A DNA stretch of 58,559 bases from GCA-002779465 sp964596535 (lineage in GTDB: Bacteria > Desulfobacterota > Desulfobacteria > Desulfobacterales > UBA2156). Under the pieces are notes generated by a model. It was not told the origin of the DNA. It made no database searches and saw only the letters and a program-made list of their open reading frames with translations. The position numbers and the translations under genes are program-made. The stretch spans positions 1-58,559 of the forward strand of contig CAZQUR010000005.1 in assembly GCA_964596535.1 (NCBI GenBank), written 5' to 3'. Below are positions 33,654 to 42,707 of the stretch, one piece after another; within the stretch, counting starts at the first letter, position 1; the number at the start of each line of letters is the position of its first letter.

Positions 33654-35051
33654 ATGACGGATGCTTCGACAACGCGTCTTTACCTGCCGGCACTGATTCA
33701 AAAAATGCAGGACAAGAGACTCCCCGAAATCGCCGTCGATAACTTTTCCCGATATTATGAGCGGGTGGTTTCCGGGGAGAGCGGGATGATCTGCGACGCC
33801 GAAATCCGTCCCCTGGATCCATCCGATATTCAAGATCACAAAACCCTTTCCGATTTTACACCCGCCGGTAAAGAGGCGTTTTCCCGGGCGGTTCGGATCG
33901 TTTTGAACGGCGGCCTGGGGACCAGCATGGGGCTTTCCTCCACAAAATCCTTATTGTGGGTCAAAGAAGGATTGTCGTTTCTTGAGATCATTTTCAAACA
34001 GGCGGCGCACCAAGGCGTCCGCCTGGCGCTGATGAACTCGTTTAACACCGACCGCGAAACCCGCGACGCCATCCGGCGGATGCAAACCCCGTTTCAGCCA
34101 CTGATCTTCCTCCAGCATCGGTTCCCCAAAATACTCAAAGAGACCCTGGCGCCGGCATCCTGGCCGAAAAACCCCGAAGTGGAATGGAATCCTCCGGGAC
34201 ATGGGAATGTCTACACGGCGCTTTTTTCATCGGGGACCCTTGATCAGTTGTTGAATGAAGGCATCGAATACGCGTTTATCTCCAACTCGGACAACCTGGG
34301 TGCGGTGATGGACGCATCCCTTCTCGGGTATTTCTCCCATAAGGCGTTTCCCTTCATGATGGAAGTGGCCCAACGCACCCCCACGGATATCAAAGGGGGA
34401 CATCTTGCCGTTCGCCGAAGTGACGGGCGCCTTGTTCTCCGGGAGGCAGCCCAGTGTCCCGAAGAAGAACGCGCCGCGTTTCAGGACATTCACCATTATC
34501 GCTTTTTCAACACCAACAACATCTGGGTAAACTTAAGGTTCTTAAAAGGCGTCCTGACACATGACCCCGTGCTCACCTTGCCGCTTATCCTGAACGAAAA
34601 ACCCCTTGATCCCCGTGACGAGACCAGCCCCAAGGTCTACCAGATTGAAAGCGCCATGGGTGCCGCCATATCCTTGTTTGATGGGTCCACCGCTGTTTGC
34701 GTGCCGAAAACCCGCCTCATTCCGGTGAAAACATGCCAAGACCTTCTTTTGATCCGATCCGATCGTTATCTGCTGACATCGGAAGGACGCTTGATCTCGA
34801 ACCCCGAATGCCGGACGACATCCTGCTCTGTCTCCCTGGATCCCGGGTTTTACAGCAAAATCGACGATTTTGAATCCCGCTTCGCCCAGGGGGTTCCCTC
34901 CCTTTGCGACTGCAAAGCCCTGACTGTCCGGGGGAATGTGCGATTCGAACGGGACATTAAAATTGACGGGGCCGTGGTGATCGAAAATCGAGGCGACGGT
35001 CAAGGGGTGGTGAAGGCAGGATCGGTGGTGGATCGGGATTTGCTTTTTTAA
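33654..35051 (+). CDS. UTP-glucose-1-phosphate uridylyltransferase, eukaryote-like UGP2 family
   Basis: Protein of 465 residues of the large UDPGP family, distinct from bacterial GalU. LNGGLGTSMG at 84-93 is the nucleotide-binding loop, K in SSTKSLLWV is nearby, and ISNSDNLGAVMD is the central motif. It makes UDP-glucose (or a related UDP-sugar) from UTP and the sugar 1-phosphate. The C-terminal part ends in a left-handed beta-helix-like segment (VRGNVRFERDIKIDGAVVIENRG), as in eukaryotic UGPase. Start ATG has a weak upstream site. Convergent with the lytic transglycosylase gene, with a 7-bp gap. Confidence 0.87.
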   Translation: MTDASTTRLYLPALIQKMQDKRLPEIAVDNFSRYYERVVSGESGMICDAEIRPLDPSDIQDHKTLSDFTPAGKEAFSRAVRIVLNGGLGTSMGLSSTKSLLWVKEGLSFLEIIFKQAAHQGVRLALMNSFNTDRETRDAIRRMQTPFQPLIFLQHRFPKILKETLAPASWPKNPEVEWNPPGHGNVYTALFSSGTLDQLLNEGIEYAFISNSDNLGAVMDASLLGYFSHKAFPFMMEVAQRTPTDIKGGHLAVRRSDGRLVLREAAQCPEEERAAFQDIHHYRFFNTNNIWVNLRFLKGVLTHDPVLTLPLILNEKPLDPRDETSPKVYQIESAMGAAISLFDGSTAVCVPKTRLIPVKTCQDLLLIRSDRYLLTSEGRLISNPECRTTSCSVSLDPGFYSKIDDFESRFAQGVPSLCDCKALTVRGNVRFERDIKIDGAVVIENRGDGQGVVKAGSVVDRDLLF

Positions 35052-35058
35052 ACCCTTT

Positions 35059-35655
35059 TCATCCTTGTCTGTAGCGCCTGTAGTAATCCATCACTTTTTT
35101 TACATAGGTTATCGTCTCATTATACGGCGGCACTCCCTGGTGCCGTTCCACCGCATCCGGTCCGGCGTTGTATGCGGCCAATGCCAGATGGACGTCACCA
35201 TGGAAGCGGTCCAACATGGACCTGAAGAATCGGGTTCCGGCCAGAATATTCTGTCGCGGATCAAAAGGTTTTTCGAGGCGGAGCAGTCGGCAGTTTTCCG
35301 GCATGATCTGCATCAATCCCCGCGCACCTTTGGGGGATACGGCCCAGGGGTTGAAATCCGACTCCACTTTGATAATGGCCCGGACCAAATCCATGTCCAC
35401 CCCATGGGTCTCGGCAGCTTCCCGGATGTAGGCCGCATACGGCATTCCCGCCGGCTTGGGTCTCCCGGCACCGTCTTCCCGGAAATACACGGTATAACCG
35501 GGTGCGGTGGGGACATTCGAAAAATGGACCACCCCGTTTTCATCCACAAACCGATAGATGTCGGCTTTTCCCGGTTTTCCGGAAGCACCGGTAAAAAACA
35601 GAAATAGGGCGCCGATGATCAGGAGGCGGTGCCTTTTACCTGTTCTTCGATCCAT
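35059..35655 (-). CDS. Lytic transglycosylase with N-terminal DUF4124 domain
   Basis: Exported protein of 198 residues. An N-terminal hydrophobic segment (LLIIGALFLFFTGA) works as signal. A DUF4124 domain (DIYRFVDENGVVHFSNVP) precedes an SLT domain with the catalytic glutamate in IIKVESDFNPWAVSPKGARGLMQIMP and the AAYNAGPDAVERHQGVPPYNET motif. It cleaves the peptidoglycan glycan strand. The gene overlaps the end of the CutA gene by about 37 bases, so translation is coupled. Start ATG 35655 is chosen to give a proper signal peptide; an upstream ATG would lengthen it implausibly. Confidence 0.85.
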   Translation of the reverse strand: MDRRTGKRHRLLIIGALFLFFTGASGKPGKADIYRFVDENGVVHFSNVPTAPGYTVYFREDGAGRPKPAGMPYAAYIREAAETHGVDMDLVRAIIKVESDFNPWAVSPKGARGLMQIMPENCRLLRLEKPFDPRQNILAGTRFFRSMLDRFHGDVHLALAAYNAGPDAVERHQGVPPYNETITYVKKVMDYYRRYRQG

Positions 35656-35945
35656 TGTAAAAACGGCGGATTCCCTTCGGAAATGGTGAAACTGATGATG
35701 CACGGACAATCATAACTGTGCTGTTTTTTAACTTTTTCCATGAGTTCGGGGAACCTTGCTCGTGTGGTTTTTGCGATAAGCACCGTCTCGGTCTCCGTTT
35801 GAAGGGTATTTTCCCAATAATACATGGATCTCATACCGTCGATGATGTTCACGCAGGCCGCCAGTTTGGATTCCACCAGCGCCTTTCCGATGCTTTCGGC
35901 TTCTTCACGGTTTCCGGTGGTGATATAAACCCATTTTAATTCCAT
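35619..35945 (-). CDS. cutA: Divalent-cation tolerance protein CutA
   Basis: Compact protein of 108 residues of the CutA1 family, a trimeric ferredoxin-like fold. Hallmarks are TTGNREEAESIGKALVESKLAACVNI with the conserved cysteine, SMYYWE, ET-E-VLIAKTT and the HSYDCPCIISFTISEGNPPFLQWI end. Start ATG is the second in-frame one, with GGAGGAAACG upstream. Its role in metal tolerance is not firmly established. Located upstream of and overlapping the transglycosylase gene. Confidence 0.93.
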   Translation of the reverse strand: MELKWVYITTGNREEAESIGKALVESKLAACVNIIDGMRSMYYWENTLQTETETVLIAKTTRARFPELMEKVKKQHSYDCPCIISFTISEGNPPFLQWIEEQVKGTAS

Positions 35946-36028
35946 CGTTTCCTCCATCCTTCGTTTTCTCTTACGTGTCGTATTGTAACAGATCCCGTTC
36001 GATCATGGTCCCTTTTTTTATGAAAGTT

Positions 36029-37327
36029 TCACGGTCGAGCACAATCCGGCCGTGGATTCGCCCGGAAACCCTTCCTTTCGGGCCGGTCGAAAATACGAAT
36101 GGTCCCATATTCTCCATCATATCCGGGTTGGATGGCGATGTCTTCGTTTCGCATCCGCCGCATCGCCTCCTTAAGAAGGGGAACATCCGCCGCATCGAGT
36201 GCATCCAGGGGGAGACGATGAAGTATGAATAACTCCGGACCGTAGGCTTCGATGAGTTTTTGATGCATCTTTATCACCGCCTTGGACGCCGGACCCACAT
36301 TCAAAATTTCGGCAAGGATTTCGGCAAGGGGCAGCAATCGGTGAAATCCAGGCGCCGCTTCGGGCTTTTTTTCCGTTTTCCGATCCGCCAGGTCTTCGAC
36401 ACGATGGAGCACCCCCAGCGTCAGCGGTCCTCCGCACTCCGGGCAACGGCCGTGATGTTTTCGGGTTTCTTCGGGTTGAAAGCGGATTTCGCATTTCCGG
36501 TGACCATCCAGATGATATTTGCCCTCCTCCGGAAAGAATTCAAGGGTTCCTTTGAACCGGGTTCCCTTTTGATCCGCTAATGCCGACCGTATTGCGGAAA
36601 AAGAGATTTCGGTATCGAATACATTCGCTTCCCGGGCGATTTTTTCCGGTGAATGCGCGTCTGAATTGGAAACCAATCTCAATTTATCCAAATCCGACAC
36701 CCGCCAGTTCATTTTTGGATCCGAAGAAAGCCCTGTCTCCAAGGCAAATATATGCGGCGCCAAATCCTCAAAACAGGTTTTGAGGTCATCAAACCCCGAT
36801 TTGGATCCGAAAAGGGAAAACCAGGGGGTCCATATATGGGCCGGTATTAAAAAGGCCGATTCCGCGGCCTCGAGGACGATTTCCAACAGATCCCGGGCAT
36901 CCAAACCAAGGATGGGTCTCCCATCGGAACGGATATTCCCGATCTTTTCCATCTTTTGGTTGAATTTTTGTGCGGTCTCAAGATCCGGCAGGAAAACCAG
37001 ATTGTGGTTTTTTCGAACCTTTCCGTCTTTTTTATAAACACTGCTGATTTCACAGGATAAAACAAAAAAAACGGGTTGCCGGCAAGACGGAGGAACATGT
37101 TTTTCGGCTTCTTTTGAAAGGGTTTTGTTCAGTTGAAACAATCCGTTGGGCAGGGCGACGAGTTTTTCCTGAATTTCTGAAAACCAGCCGGGGTGGGTAA
37201 AATCCCCCGTGGCGACCACCGTAACCCCTTTTTTTTGGGCACTGATATGAATGCGCTCCAGATCAAGCGTTTTTGCCGTTGCCCTTGAATATTTGGAGTG
37301 AAGGTGAAGATCCGCGATAAATTGCAT
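36029..37327 (-). CDS. Endonuclease Q-like PHP-domain protein
   Basis: Protein of 432 residues of the TIGR00375/EndoQ type. The N-terminal PHP metal motif ADLHLHSKYSRATAKTL (5-21), VVATGDFTHPGWF, and the NSDAHSPEKIAREANVF segment give the metal site. A zinc-finger-like CPECGGPLTLGVLHRVEDLADR and a helix-hairpin-type region follow (EILNVGPASKAVIKMHQKL). EndoQ nicks DNA 5' of deaminated bases (uracil, hypoxanthine) and is best known from Thermococcales and a few bacteria. Start ATG after AAGAAGAGACC. It faces the dnaN region divergently, fitting a role in genome repair. A PHP phosphoesterase is the alternative. Confidence 0.75.
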   Translation of the reverse strand: MQFIADLHLHSKYSRATAKTLDLERIHISAQKKGVTVVATGDFTHPGWFSEIQEKLVALPNGLFQLNKTLSKEAEKHVPPSCRQPVFFVLSCEISSVYKKDGKVRKNHNLVFLPDLETAQKFNQKMEKIGNIRSDGRPILGLDARDLLEIVLEAAESAFLIPAHIWTPWFSLFGSKSGFDDLKTCFEDLAPHIFALETGLSSDPKMNWRVSDLDKLRLVSNSDAHSPEKIAREANVFDTEISFSAIRSALADQKGTRFKGTLEFFPEEGKYHLDGHRKCEIRFQPEETRKHHGRCPECGGPLTLGVLHRVEDLADRKTEKKPEAAPGFHRLLPLAEILAEILNVGPASKAVIKMHQKLIEAYGPELFILHRLPLDALDAADVPLLKEAMRRMRNEDIAIQPGYDGEYGTIRIFDRPERKGFRANPRPDCARP

Positions 37328-37784
37328 GGTCTCTTCTTTTCATTTGGATGCGTCTTTCAGCGACAGGCGGTCTTCTGTATCCCGGCAATATGTAAATAAT
37401 CGGATCCGGTTGTGTCAATCCTAAGAGATGCGGGTGATTCGGTCCGGAGAAAACCAAAAAGGCCTTGAACTATTTTCTGTTTCGGTATATATGCGATCAT
37501 ATCATTTTATGAATACTATATATTGTGTCTAATTGCATGGGGATCCTAAAATTGATGAAAAAATGTCGACAACCGGCGCGCAGTGTGTCGATTTCGGATG
37601 TGTTTTTCAACACTGGAATTGAAAAGGTTTAAAACTCGATGCATATGAACATCCAATCAACCGTTTCGTGTGCGTTCAATTCATAAAAAAAATGAATAAT
37701 TTGAATTGTTTAAAAAAATATTATTCCTTTTGATACGGCATTGTCCTTATTATATCTTTAAATCAATGTAAAAAGGAATACGTC
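37328..37784. other. 457-bp AT-rich region upstream of dnaN
   Basis: No gene. Base composition turns AT-rich from about 37,480, unlike its surroundings, as expected near a replication origin or a strong promoter. An inverted repeat TTTTCAA ... TTGAAAA (37604-37610 and 37619-37625) is present. I do not find consensus DnaA boxes (TTATCCACA). A weak promoter candidate is TTGATA near 37731 with TATCTT 17 bases downstream. AAAAAGGA precedes the dnaN ATG. Confidence 0.6.
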
Positions 37785-38900
37785 ATGAGAATCACCGTCA
37801 ATAAGAGGGATATGACCGAAATCTTGTCCAGGATTCAAGGGATCACCGGTCGAAAGAGCGGGTTGGCCATTACCGAAAATGTTTTGATTAAAGCGGATGA
37901 CGACACGATCACCATTATTGCCACCGATCTTGAAACCGGTTTTAAAGGAATTTATCCCGCCTCGGTGGAATCTCCCGGCGCTCTGGCCTTGAACTCAAGA
38001 AAACTATATGAAATTGCAAGAGATTTTCCTACAGAAGAGATTATTTTACAAGAGATGGAAAACCGCTGGATTCAGATCGGGAATCACAACACCCTATATC
38101 GTATGGTGGGAATGGGTCCGGACGACTTTCCGGAAATTCCCCGCCTGGAAGAAGCCGCGTATTTTCATATGGATTCATTGGAATTCAGCCGGATGATCGA
38201 TCAAGCGGTCTTCATTTATCCCCCCCCGGATAACCGGCGCCCGCATACCAACGGGGTCCTTTTCGAAAAGACTTTAGAAAAAGAGCATGCGCTTCGAATG
38301 GTTTCCACGGACGGGAGCCGCTTGTCCTGCGTGGACTGTTTTATGAAAACCGATTTTGATTTTCCTTCTGATACCGTCATATTGGTCCCGAAGGCGGGAC
38401 TTCACGAGGTGCGGAAAATGCTGAGCGAACAGGAATCGGTCCAAATCGGATTCATGCGCAACCATTTTATTTTAAAAAAGGAAAAAGAAACCGTATTGAT
38501 CCGTCTTCTGGAAGGGAGTTTTCCGAAATATCAAGAGATTCTCGAAAAAGGAGGAAGCCGTGAAATTTTAATCAACCGGCAGTTCTTCTTAATGATGCTC
38601 AAACGGATGTCCATATTGTCTTCGGATGCCTATAAAGGGGTTATTTTCGATTTTGAAAGCGGGAAATTTACGATTCAGACCACCAATCCCGATATCGGGG
38701 AATCCAAAGAGGACATGGATATCCCCTATGATGGACCTCCCGTACAGGCGGTCTTTAATCCCCGATTCTTTATCGATTCGCTGGGGGTGATGGAGGAAGA
38801 AGAGATTGTGTTGCGTATCAAGAGTGCGGATAAACCCTTTTTTATCGAAGGGAATAAAGACAAACGATATATCTGTGCGATTATGCCGATGAGGATTTGA
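37785..38900 (+). CDS. dnaN: DNA polymerase III sliding clamp (beta subunit)
   Basis: Protein of 371 residues, the usual length for the beta clamp, which encircles DNA and tethers the polymerase. Three clamp domains are visible: N-terminal MRITVNKRDMTEILSRIQGITGRK, middle EFSRMIDQAVFIYPPPDNRRP with TNGVLFE, and C-terminal QAVFNPRFFIDSL. The C-terminus IMPMRI is canonical (IMPM-R/L). Followed by gyrB with stop and start sharing one base. No recF is interposed, unlike the common dnaA-dnaN-recF-gyrB order. The ATG has AAGGA upstream. Confidence 0.95.
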   Translation: MRITVNKRDMTEILSRIQGITGRKSGLAITENVLIKADDDTITIIATDLETGFKGIYPASVESPGALALNSRKLYEIARDFPTEEIILQEMENRWIQIGNHNTLYRMVGMGPDDFPEIPRLEEAAYFHMDSLEFSRMIDQAVFIYPPPDNRRPHTNGVLFEKTLEKEHALRMVSTDGSRLSCVDCFMKTDFDFPSDTVILVPKAGLHEVRKMLSEQESVQIGFMRNHFILKKEKETVLIRLLEGSFPKYQEILEKGGSREILINRQFFLMMLKRMSILSSDAYKGVIFDFESGKFTIQTTNPDIGESKEDMDIPYDGPPVQAVFNPRFFIDSLGVMEEEEIVLRIKSADKPFFIEGNKDKRYICAIMPMRI

Positions 38901-41332
38901 TGGAAGAAAACAAATACAATTATAACGAAGACAGCATAGAGGTTCTGGAAGGGCTAACGCCGGTCCGCCTGAGACCTTCCATGTATATCGGAAATGTGGA
39001 TATGGAAGGGCTCCACCACCTGGTTTACGAGGTTGTGGATAACAGCGTGGACGAGGCGATGGCCGGTTATTGCAATCAGATTCATGTCACCATCCATGCG
39101 GATAACAGCGTCACGGTGGAGGATAATGGCCGGGGTGTTCCGGTTGGAATCCATAAAACCGAAAAGGTCCCGGCGGTGGAAGTGGTTATGACCAAGCTTC
39201 ATGCCGGCGGCAAATTCAACCACAAGTCTTACAAGGTTTCCGGGGGGCTTCACGGTGTCGGTGTTTCGGTGGTCAACGCCCTTTCCAGCCTCTTGGAAGT
39301 CAAGGTGCATACCGGTGGAAATATTTACTATCAGTCCTATGAAAGGGGAAAAAAGACATGTGAACTCACGGTGATCGGAAAGACCAGAAAACAAGGCACC
39401 CTCATCCATTTCAAGCCGGATACGCAGATTCTGGCCACCGATAATTTCAACTACGAGACGCTTTCACGCCGGCTTCGGGAACTGGCCTTTTTAAACAAGG
39501 GGTTGAAGATCGTCATCGAGGATGAACGCACCGAAAAAAAAGAAGAATTCCTTTATAAGGGGGGAATTCGATCCTTTGTGGAATATTTGAATAAAAGACA
39601 CGCACCGCTGCATCGACCCATCGTGATTGAAGGGGAAAGAAACGGATGCCAGATTGAAGTGGCCATCCAGTACAACGACACATATGTAGAAAAATTATTA
39701 TCTTTTGCAAACAATATCAATACGATAGAAGGTGGGTTTCATTTGGTGGGATTCAAGACGGCCCTGACCCGGGCCATCAACCAATACGCCAGCAATGGAA
39801 ATCTCCCCAAAAATCTACAGGCCAAAATCACCGGTGACGATGTGCGGGAAGGGCTCACCGCCGTCATCAGTGTAAGGGTTCAATCCCCCCAATTCGAGGG
39901 CCAGACCAAAACCAAGCTAGGCAATACCGAAATCAAGGGATTGGTGGAATCTTTGGTGAATGAAAAGCTGGCCGTTTTTTTCGAGGAAAATCCAGCCGTG
40001 GCCAAAAAGATCGTGGCCAAGGCCGTGGATGCGTCCCGGGCCAGGGACGCCGCCAAAAGGGCCAGAGACATCGCCAGAACCAAGGGGTCCCTCATCGATG
40101 CCGCGCTTCCGGGAAAACTGGCGGATTGTCAAATTTCAGAGCCCTCCCAGAGGGAAATTTTTCTCGTGGAGGGCGACTCGGCGGGGGGGAGCGCCAAACA
40201 AGGCCGGGATCGACGGTTCCAGGCGATTCTTCCCCTGAAGGGAAAGATTCTCAACGTGGAAAAAGCGCGCTTCGATAAAATTTTAGGCAGCGACGAAATC
40301 AAAAACATGATTACGGCTCTTGGGACCGGCGCCGGACAAGAAGAATACGATATTGAAAAAATTCGATATCATAAGATCATCATCATGACCGATGCCGACG
40401 TGGACGGGTCCCACATCCGCACCCTTCTGTTGACCTTTTTTTACCGGCAACTCAAAGAGATTATTGCAAAGGGATACCTCTACATCGCCCAACCCCCGTT
40501 GTTTCGGGTGGGAAAGGGAAAAAGCGAGGTCTATCTCAAGGATGAAACCGGGCTCACCGACTATCTGCTGAAGAAGGTATGCGATCAGAAACGGGTGGTG
40601 GTGGAACACACCGGAGAGACCATTGAGGGACATAAACTGTATGTGCTCCTCGGCCACATGAGCGCCTACTTTGCCGCATTGGCCAAGATGGAACTGAAAG
40701 GAATTCCCCGGAACCTGGTGGAATTGCTCATCAAGCACGGTGTCGCCGATAAAACCTTTCTTTCCGATCAGGAAAAAATGACCCACCTTGCCGCCCGGTT
40801 GTCCAAGGAGGAGTTTTCTTTAAAGTCCATGGACTGGAACGAAAAGCGGCAAACCTTTGAGGCACACATGGAACCCGCAAAGACCCCGAACGGTGACCCG
40901 ACGGCGTCTGTCCAAAACGATTCCCATACGATAAAGATCGGGATGAGCCTGGTGTATTCACCCGATTATCAGCAAGGCGTCAATGCCGGAAAAGCCCTTT
41001 TAAAACAAGAAGATAATCCTCTTTTGATCTTCAACAAAAACAAAGAAGGGGAACCTGTCCGCATTGAAAACAAAAAAGCCCTTTTCGAACACGTGATGAG
41101 TGATGCCAAGAAAGGGTTGGTGATCCAGCGCTATAAGGGCCTTGGAGAGATGAACCCCGAACAGCTCTGGAAGACGACCATGAACCCCGAAACCCGGACG
41201 CTCCTTCAGGTCAAGGTGGAAGATGCTGTTGAGGCGGATGAGATCTTCACCGTTTTGATGGGGGATGATGTGGAACCCCGGCGGGAATTCATTTATAATC
41301 ATGCGCTGGAGGTCAGTACCCTCGATATTTAA
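38900..41332 (+). CDS. gyrB: DNA gyrase subunit B
   Basis: Protein of 810 residues. N-terminal GHKL ATPase with RPSMYIGNVDMEGLHHLVYEVVDNSVDEAMAGY and GGLHGVGVSVVNALS, followed by the transducer and TOPRIM domains (EREIFLVEGDSAGGSAKQGRDRRFQAILPLKGKILNVEKA; catalytic Glu and DADVDG...HIRTLLL). The E. coli-like ~800-residue length is retained with an extended C-terminal part. Introduces negative supercoils with GyrA. The start codon overlaps dnaN's stop by one base (TGATG), so it is translationally coupled. Confidence 0.97.
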   Translation: MEENKYNYNEDSIEVLEGLTPVRLRPSMYIGNVDMEGLHHLVYEVVDNSVDEAMAGYCNQIHVTIHADNSVTVEDNGRGVPVGIHKTEKVPAVEVVMTKLHAGGKFNHKSYKVSGGLHGVGVSVVNALSSLLEVKVHTGGNIYYQSYERGKKTCELTVIGKTRKQGTLIHFKPDTQILATDNFNYETLSRRLRELAFLNKGLKIVIEDERTEKKEEFLYKGGIRSFVEYLNKRHAPLHRPIVIEGERNGCQIEVAIQYNDTYVEKLLSFANNINTIEGGFHLVGFKTALTRAINQYASNGNLPKNLQAKITGDDVREGLTAVISVRVQSPQFEGQTKTKLGNTEIKGLVESLVNEKLAVFFEENPAVAKKIVAKAVDASRARDAAKRARDIARTKGSLIDAALPGKLADCQISEPSQREIFLVEGDSAGGSAKQGRDRRFQAILPLKGKILNVEKARFDKILGSDEIKNMITALGTGAGQEEYDIEKIRYHKIIIMTDADVDGSHIRTLLLTFFYRQLKEIIAKGYLYIAQPPLFRVGKGKSEVYLKDETGLTDYLLKKVCDQKRVVVEHTGETIEGHKLYVLLGHMSAYFAALAKMELKGIPRNLVELLIKHGVADKTFLSDQEKMTHLAARLSKEEFSLKSMDWNEKRQTFEAHMEPAKTPNGDPTASVQNDSHTIKIGMSLVYSPDYQQGVNAGKALLKQEDNPLLIFNKNKEGEPVRIENKKALFEHVMSDAKKGLVIQRYKGLGEMNPEQLWKTTMNPETRTLLQVKVEDAVEADEIFTVLMGDDVEPRREFIYNHALEVSTLDI

Positions 41333-41378
41333 TCCGGCGCATCCTTTAAAAAATCCCCATTCTTTCATGGGGGGAGAA

Positions 41379-42170
41379 ATGAAAATCCATCAAATCCACG
41401 CCAGAGACCTGCCGGATCTGTGGTTTCAGGCGGTCCATGACATTCTGGAAGTCGGACGGCGTTTTCAGATCGACCGGGGATCCTATGCGGGTCAGACCCG
41501 ACTGGAATACGATTACTTTATCGGACACGTGACCTATCCGGGAACACCGCCATTAATCCCCGATATTCCCCCGTCTTGCGGCATTCCCAACCCGGTGGAA
41601 CACGATTACATCTACGGTGGACCCGGGTATGATCGGGCCTATATAGAGTATCTCATGTCGCCCAGAAGGGAACCCGGAGAATCGTATACTTACGGTGAGC
41701 GGTTGACCCGGGTGCCCATCACCGGAGAGAAGCTTCGGTGGTGGAACGCGGACGAGACCGATATCATCGACAAGCGAACCATCGACGGGAAAGTCGTTTT
41801 TCAGGAGGAAGACCGTCTTTTCTTGAACCAGCTTGAATGGGTGATCGATACGTACCGGCGATTTGGCGAGCGAAACAACCAACTGGTCCTCCAGGTGGCG
41901 CACCCTTCGGACCATACCCTCCTGGACCCCCCCTGCTTGAGGCACATCGACACCCGGGTTCAGGACGGAGCCTTGTATTTTTTCGTCTATTTTCGGTCCT
42001 GGGACCTTTGGAACGGACTTCCGGCCAACCTGGCAGCCATTCAAAACCTTAAAGAGTATATGGCCGCGGAAATCGGCGTCAAAGACGGTGAAATGATCGT
42101 CGAAAGCAAAGGATTGCATTTGTACGGCTATGCAGAGGAGTTGGCCAAGCTCAGGTGCTTGAAGGTATAA
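41379..42170 (+). CDS. Thymidylate synthase family protein (archaeal type-like)
   Basis: Protein of 263 residues of the ThyA superfamily. The catalytic cysteine is Cys186 in DPPCLRHIDTRV and the dUMP-binding pattern FRSWDLWNGLPANLAAIQ (204-221) is intact. A conserved final LHLYGY is also as in ThyA. The active site PPCLRHID and short length are closer to archaeal ThyA homologues than to classical bacterial ThyA (about 264-316 with DLPPCH). It could make dTMP from dUMP or act on another pyrimidine such as dCMP. Immediately after gyrB, with GGGGGAGAA before the ATG; the longer open frame overlaps gyrB and is not used. Confidence 0.78.
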   Translation: MKIHQIHARDLPDLWFQAVHDILEVGRRFQIDRGSYAGQTRLEYDYFIGHVTYPGTPPLIPDIPPSCGIPNPVEHDYIYGGPGYDRAYIEYLMSPRREPGESYTYGERLTRVPITGEKLRWWNADETDIIDKRTIDGKVVFQEEDRLFLNQLEWVIDTYRRFGERNNQLVLQVAHPSDHTLLDPPCLRHIDTRVQDGALYFFVYFRSWDLWNGLPANLAAIQNLKEYMAAEIGVKDGEMIVESKGLHLYGYAEELAKLRCLKV

Positions 42171-42308
42171 ACCCACGAAACGGAGGATTCTACCCGCCCC
42201 CTCCCCACGGCACCGCCCAAACGCGGCGATTTAAAGACAGGGTCAAGGAGGATGGAATCGCAAAAAGGCCGATTTTGTTCGCTCCGCAACCCTTTTCGGG
42301 AGAGCCAA

Positions 42309-42686
42309 ATGGAAAAGATCCGCATCCGCATCCAAGGAAACGAAATACCGGCCACCCTGTACGACACCCCGACGGCGCAGCGCATTCTGGAGGCCCTTCC
42401 CCTGGACGGGCGCGTCCACATCTGGGGGGATGAAATTTATTTTTTGATCCCCCTGGTCCTGAATTTGGAGCCGGACGCCCGCCAGGAAGTCCACGTCGGC
42501 GAGCTGGGATACTGGCCCCAGGGGCCGGCTTTTTGCATTTTTTTCGGCCCGACGCCGGTCAGCACATCGGAAGCCCCCAGGGCGTTCAGCCCGGTGAATG
42601 TATTCGGAAAGACGGACCAAGACGCCCGTGTCTTCAAAGGGGTTCCAGGCGGAGCCGAAATCCGCGTGGAATCTTTGTCCTTTTAG
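42309..42686 (+). CDS. Cyclophilin-like (TM1367-type) small protein
   Basis: Protein of 125 residues with the cyclophilin-like beta-barrel of the TM1367/DUF3830-like group. Diagnostic pieces are IRIRIQGNEIPATLYDTPTAQRILEALP, GDEIYFLIP, ELGYWPQGPAFCIFFGPTP and the VNVFGKT segment. The usual peptidyl-prolyl isomerase active site is not obvious, so an enzymatic role is uncertain. ATG start with GGGAGA upstream; the longer frame starts in GC-poor-quality sequence. Located between the ThyA-like and radical SAM genes in one direction. Confidence 0.75.
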   Translation: MEKIRIRIQGNEIPATLYDTPTAQRILEALPLDGRVHIWGDEIYFLIPLVLNLEPDARQEVHVGELGYWPQGPAFCIFFGPTPVSTSEAPRAFSPVNVFGKTDQDARVFKGVPGGAEIRVESLSF

Positions 42687-42707
42687 CAACGGTTTTATCC
42701 CCGAGTC

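Noticed and set aside
37430..37784. DnaA boxes in the dnaN leader
   Set aside because: No TTATNCACA match was found on either strand by eye; only weak look-alikes such as TTTTTCAACA.
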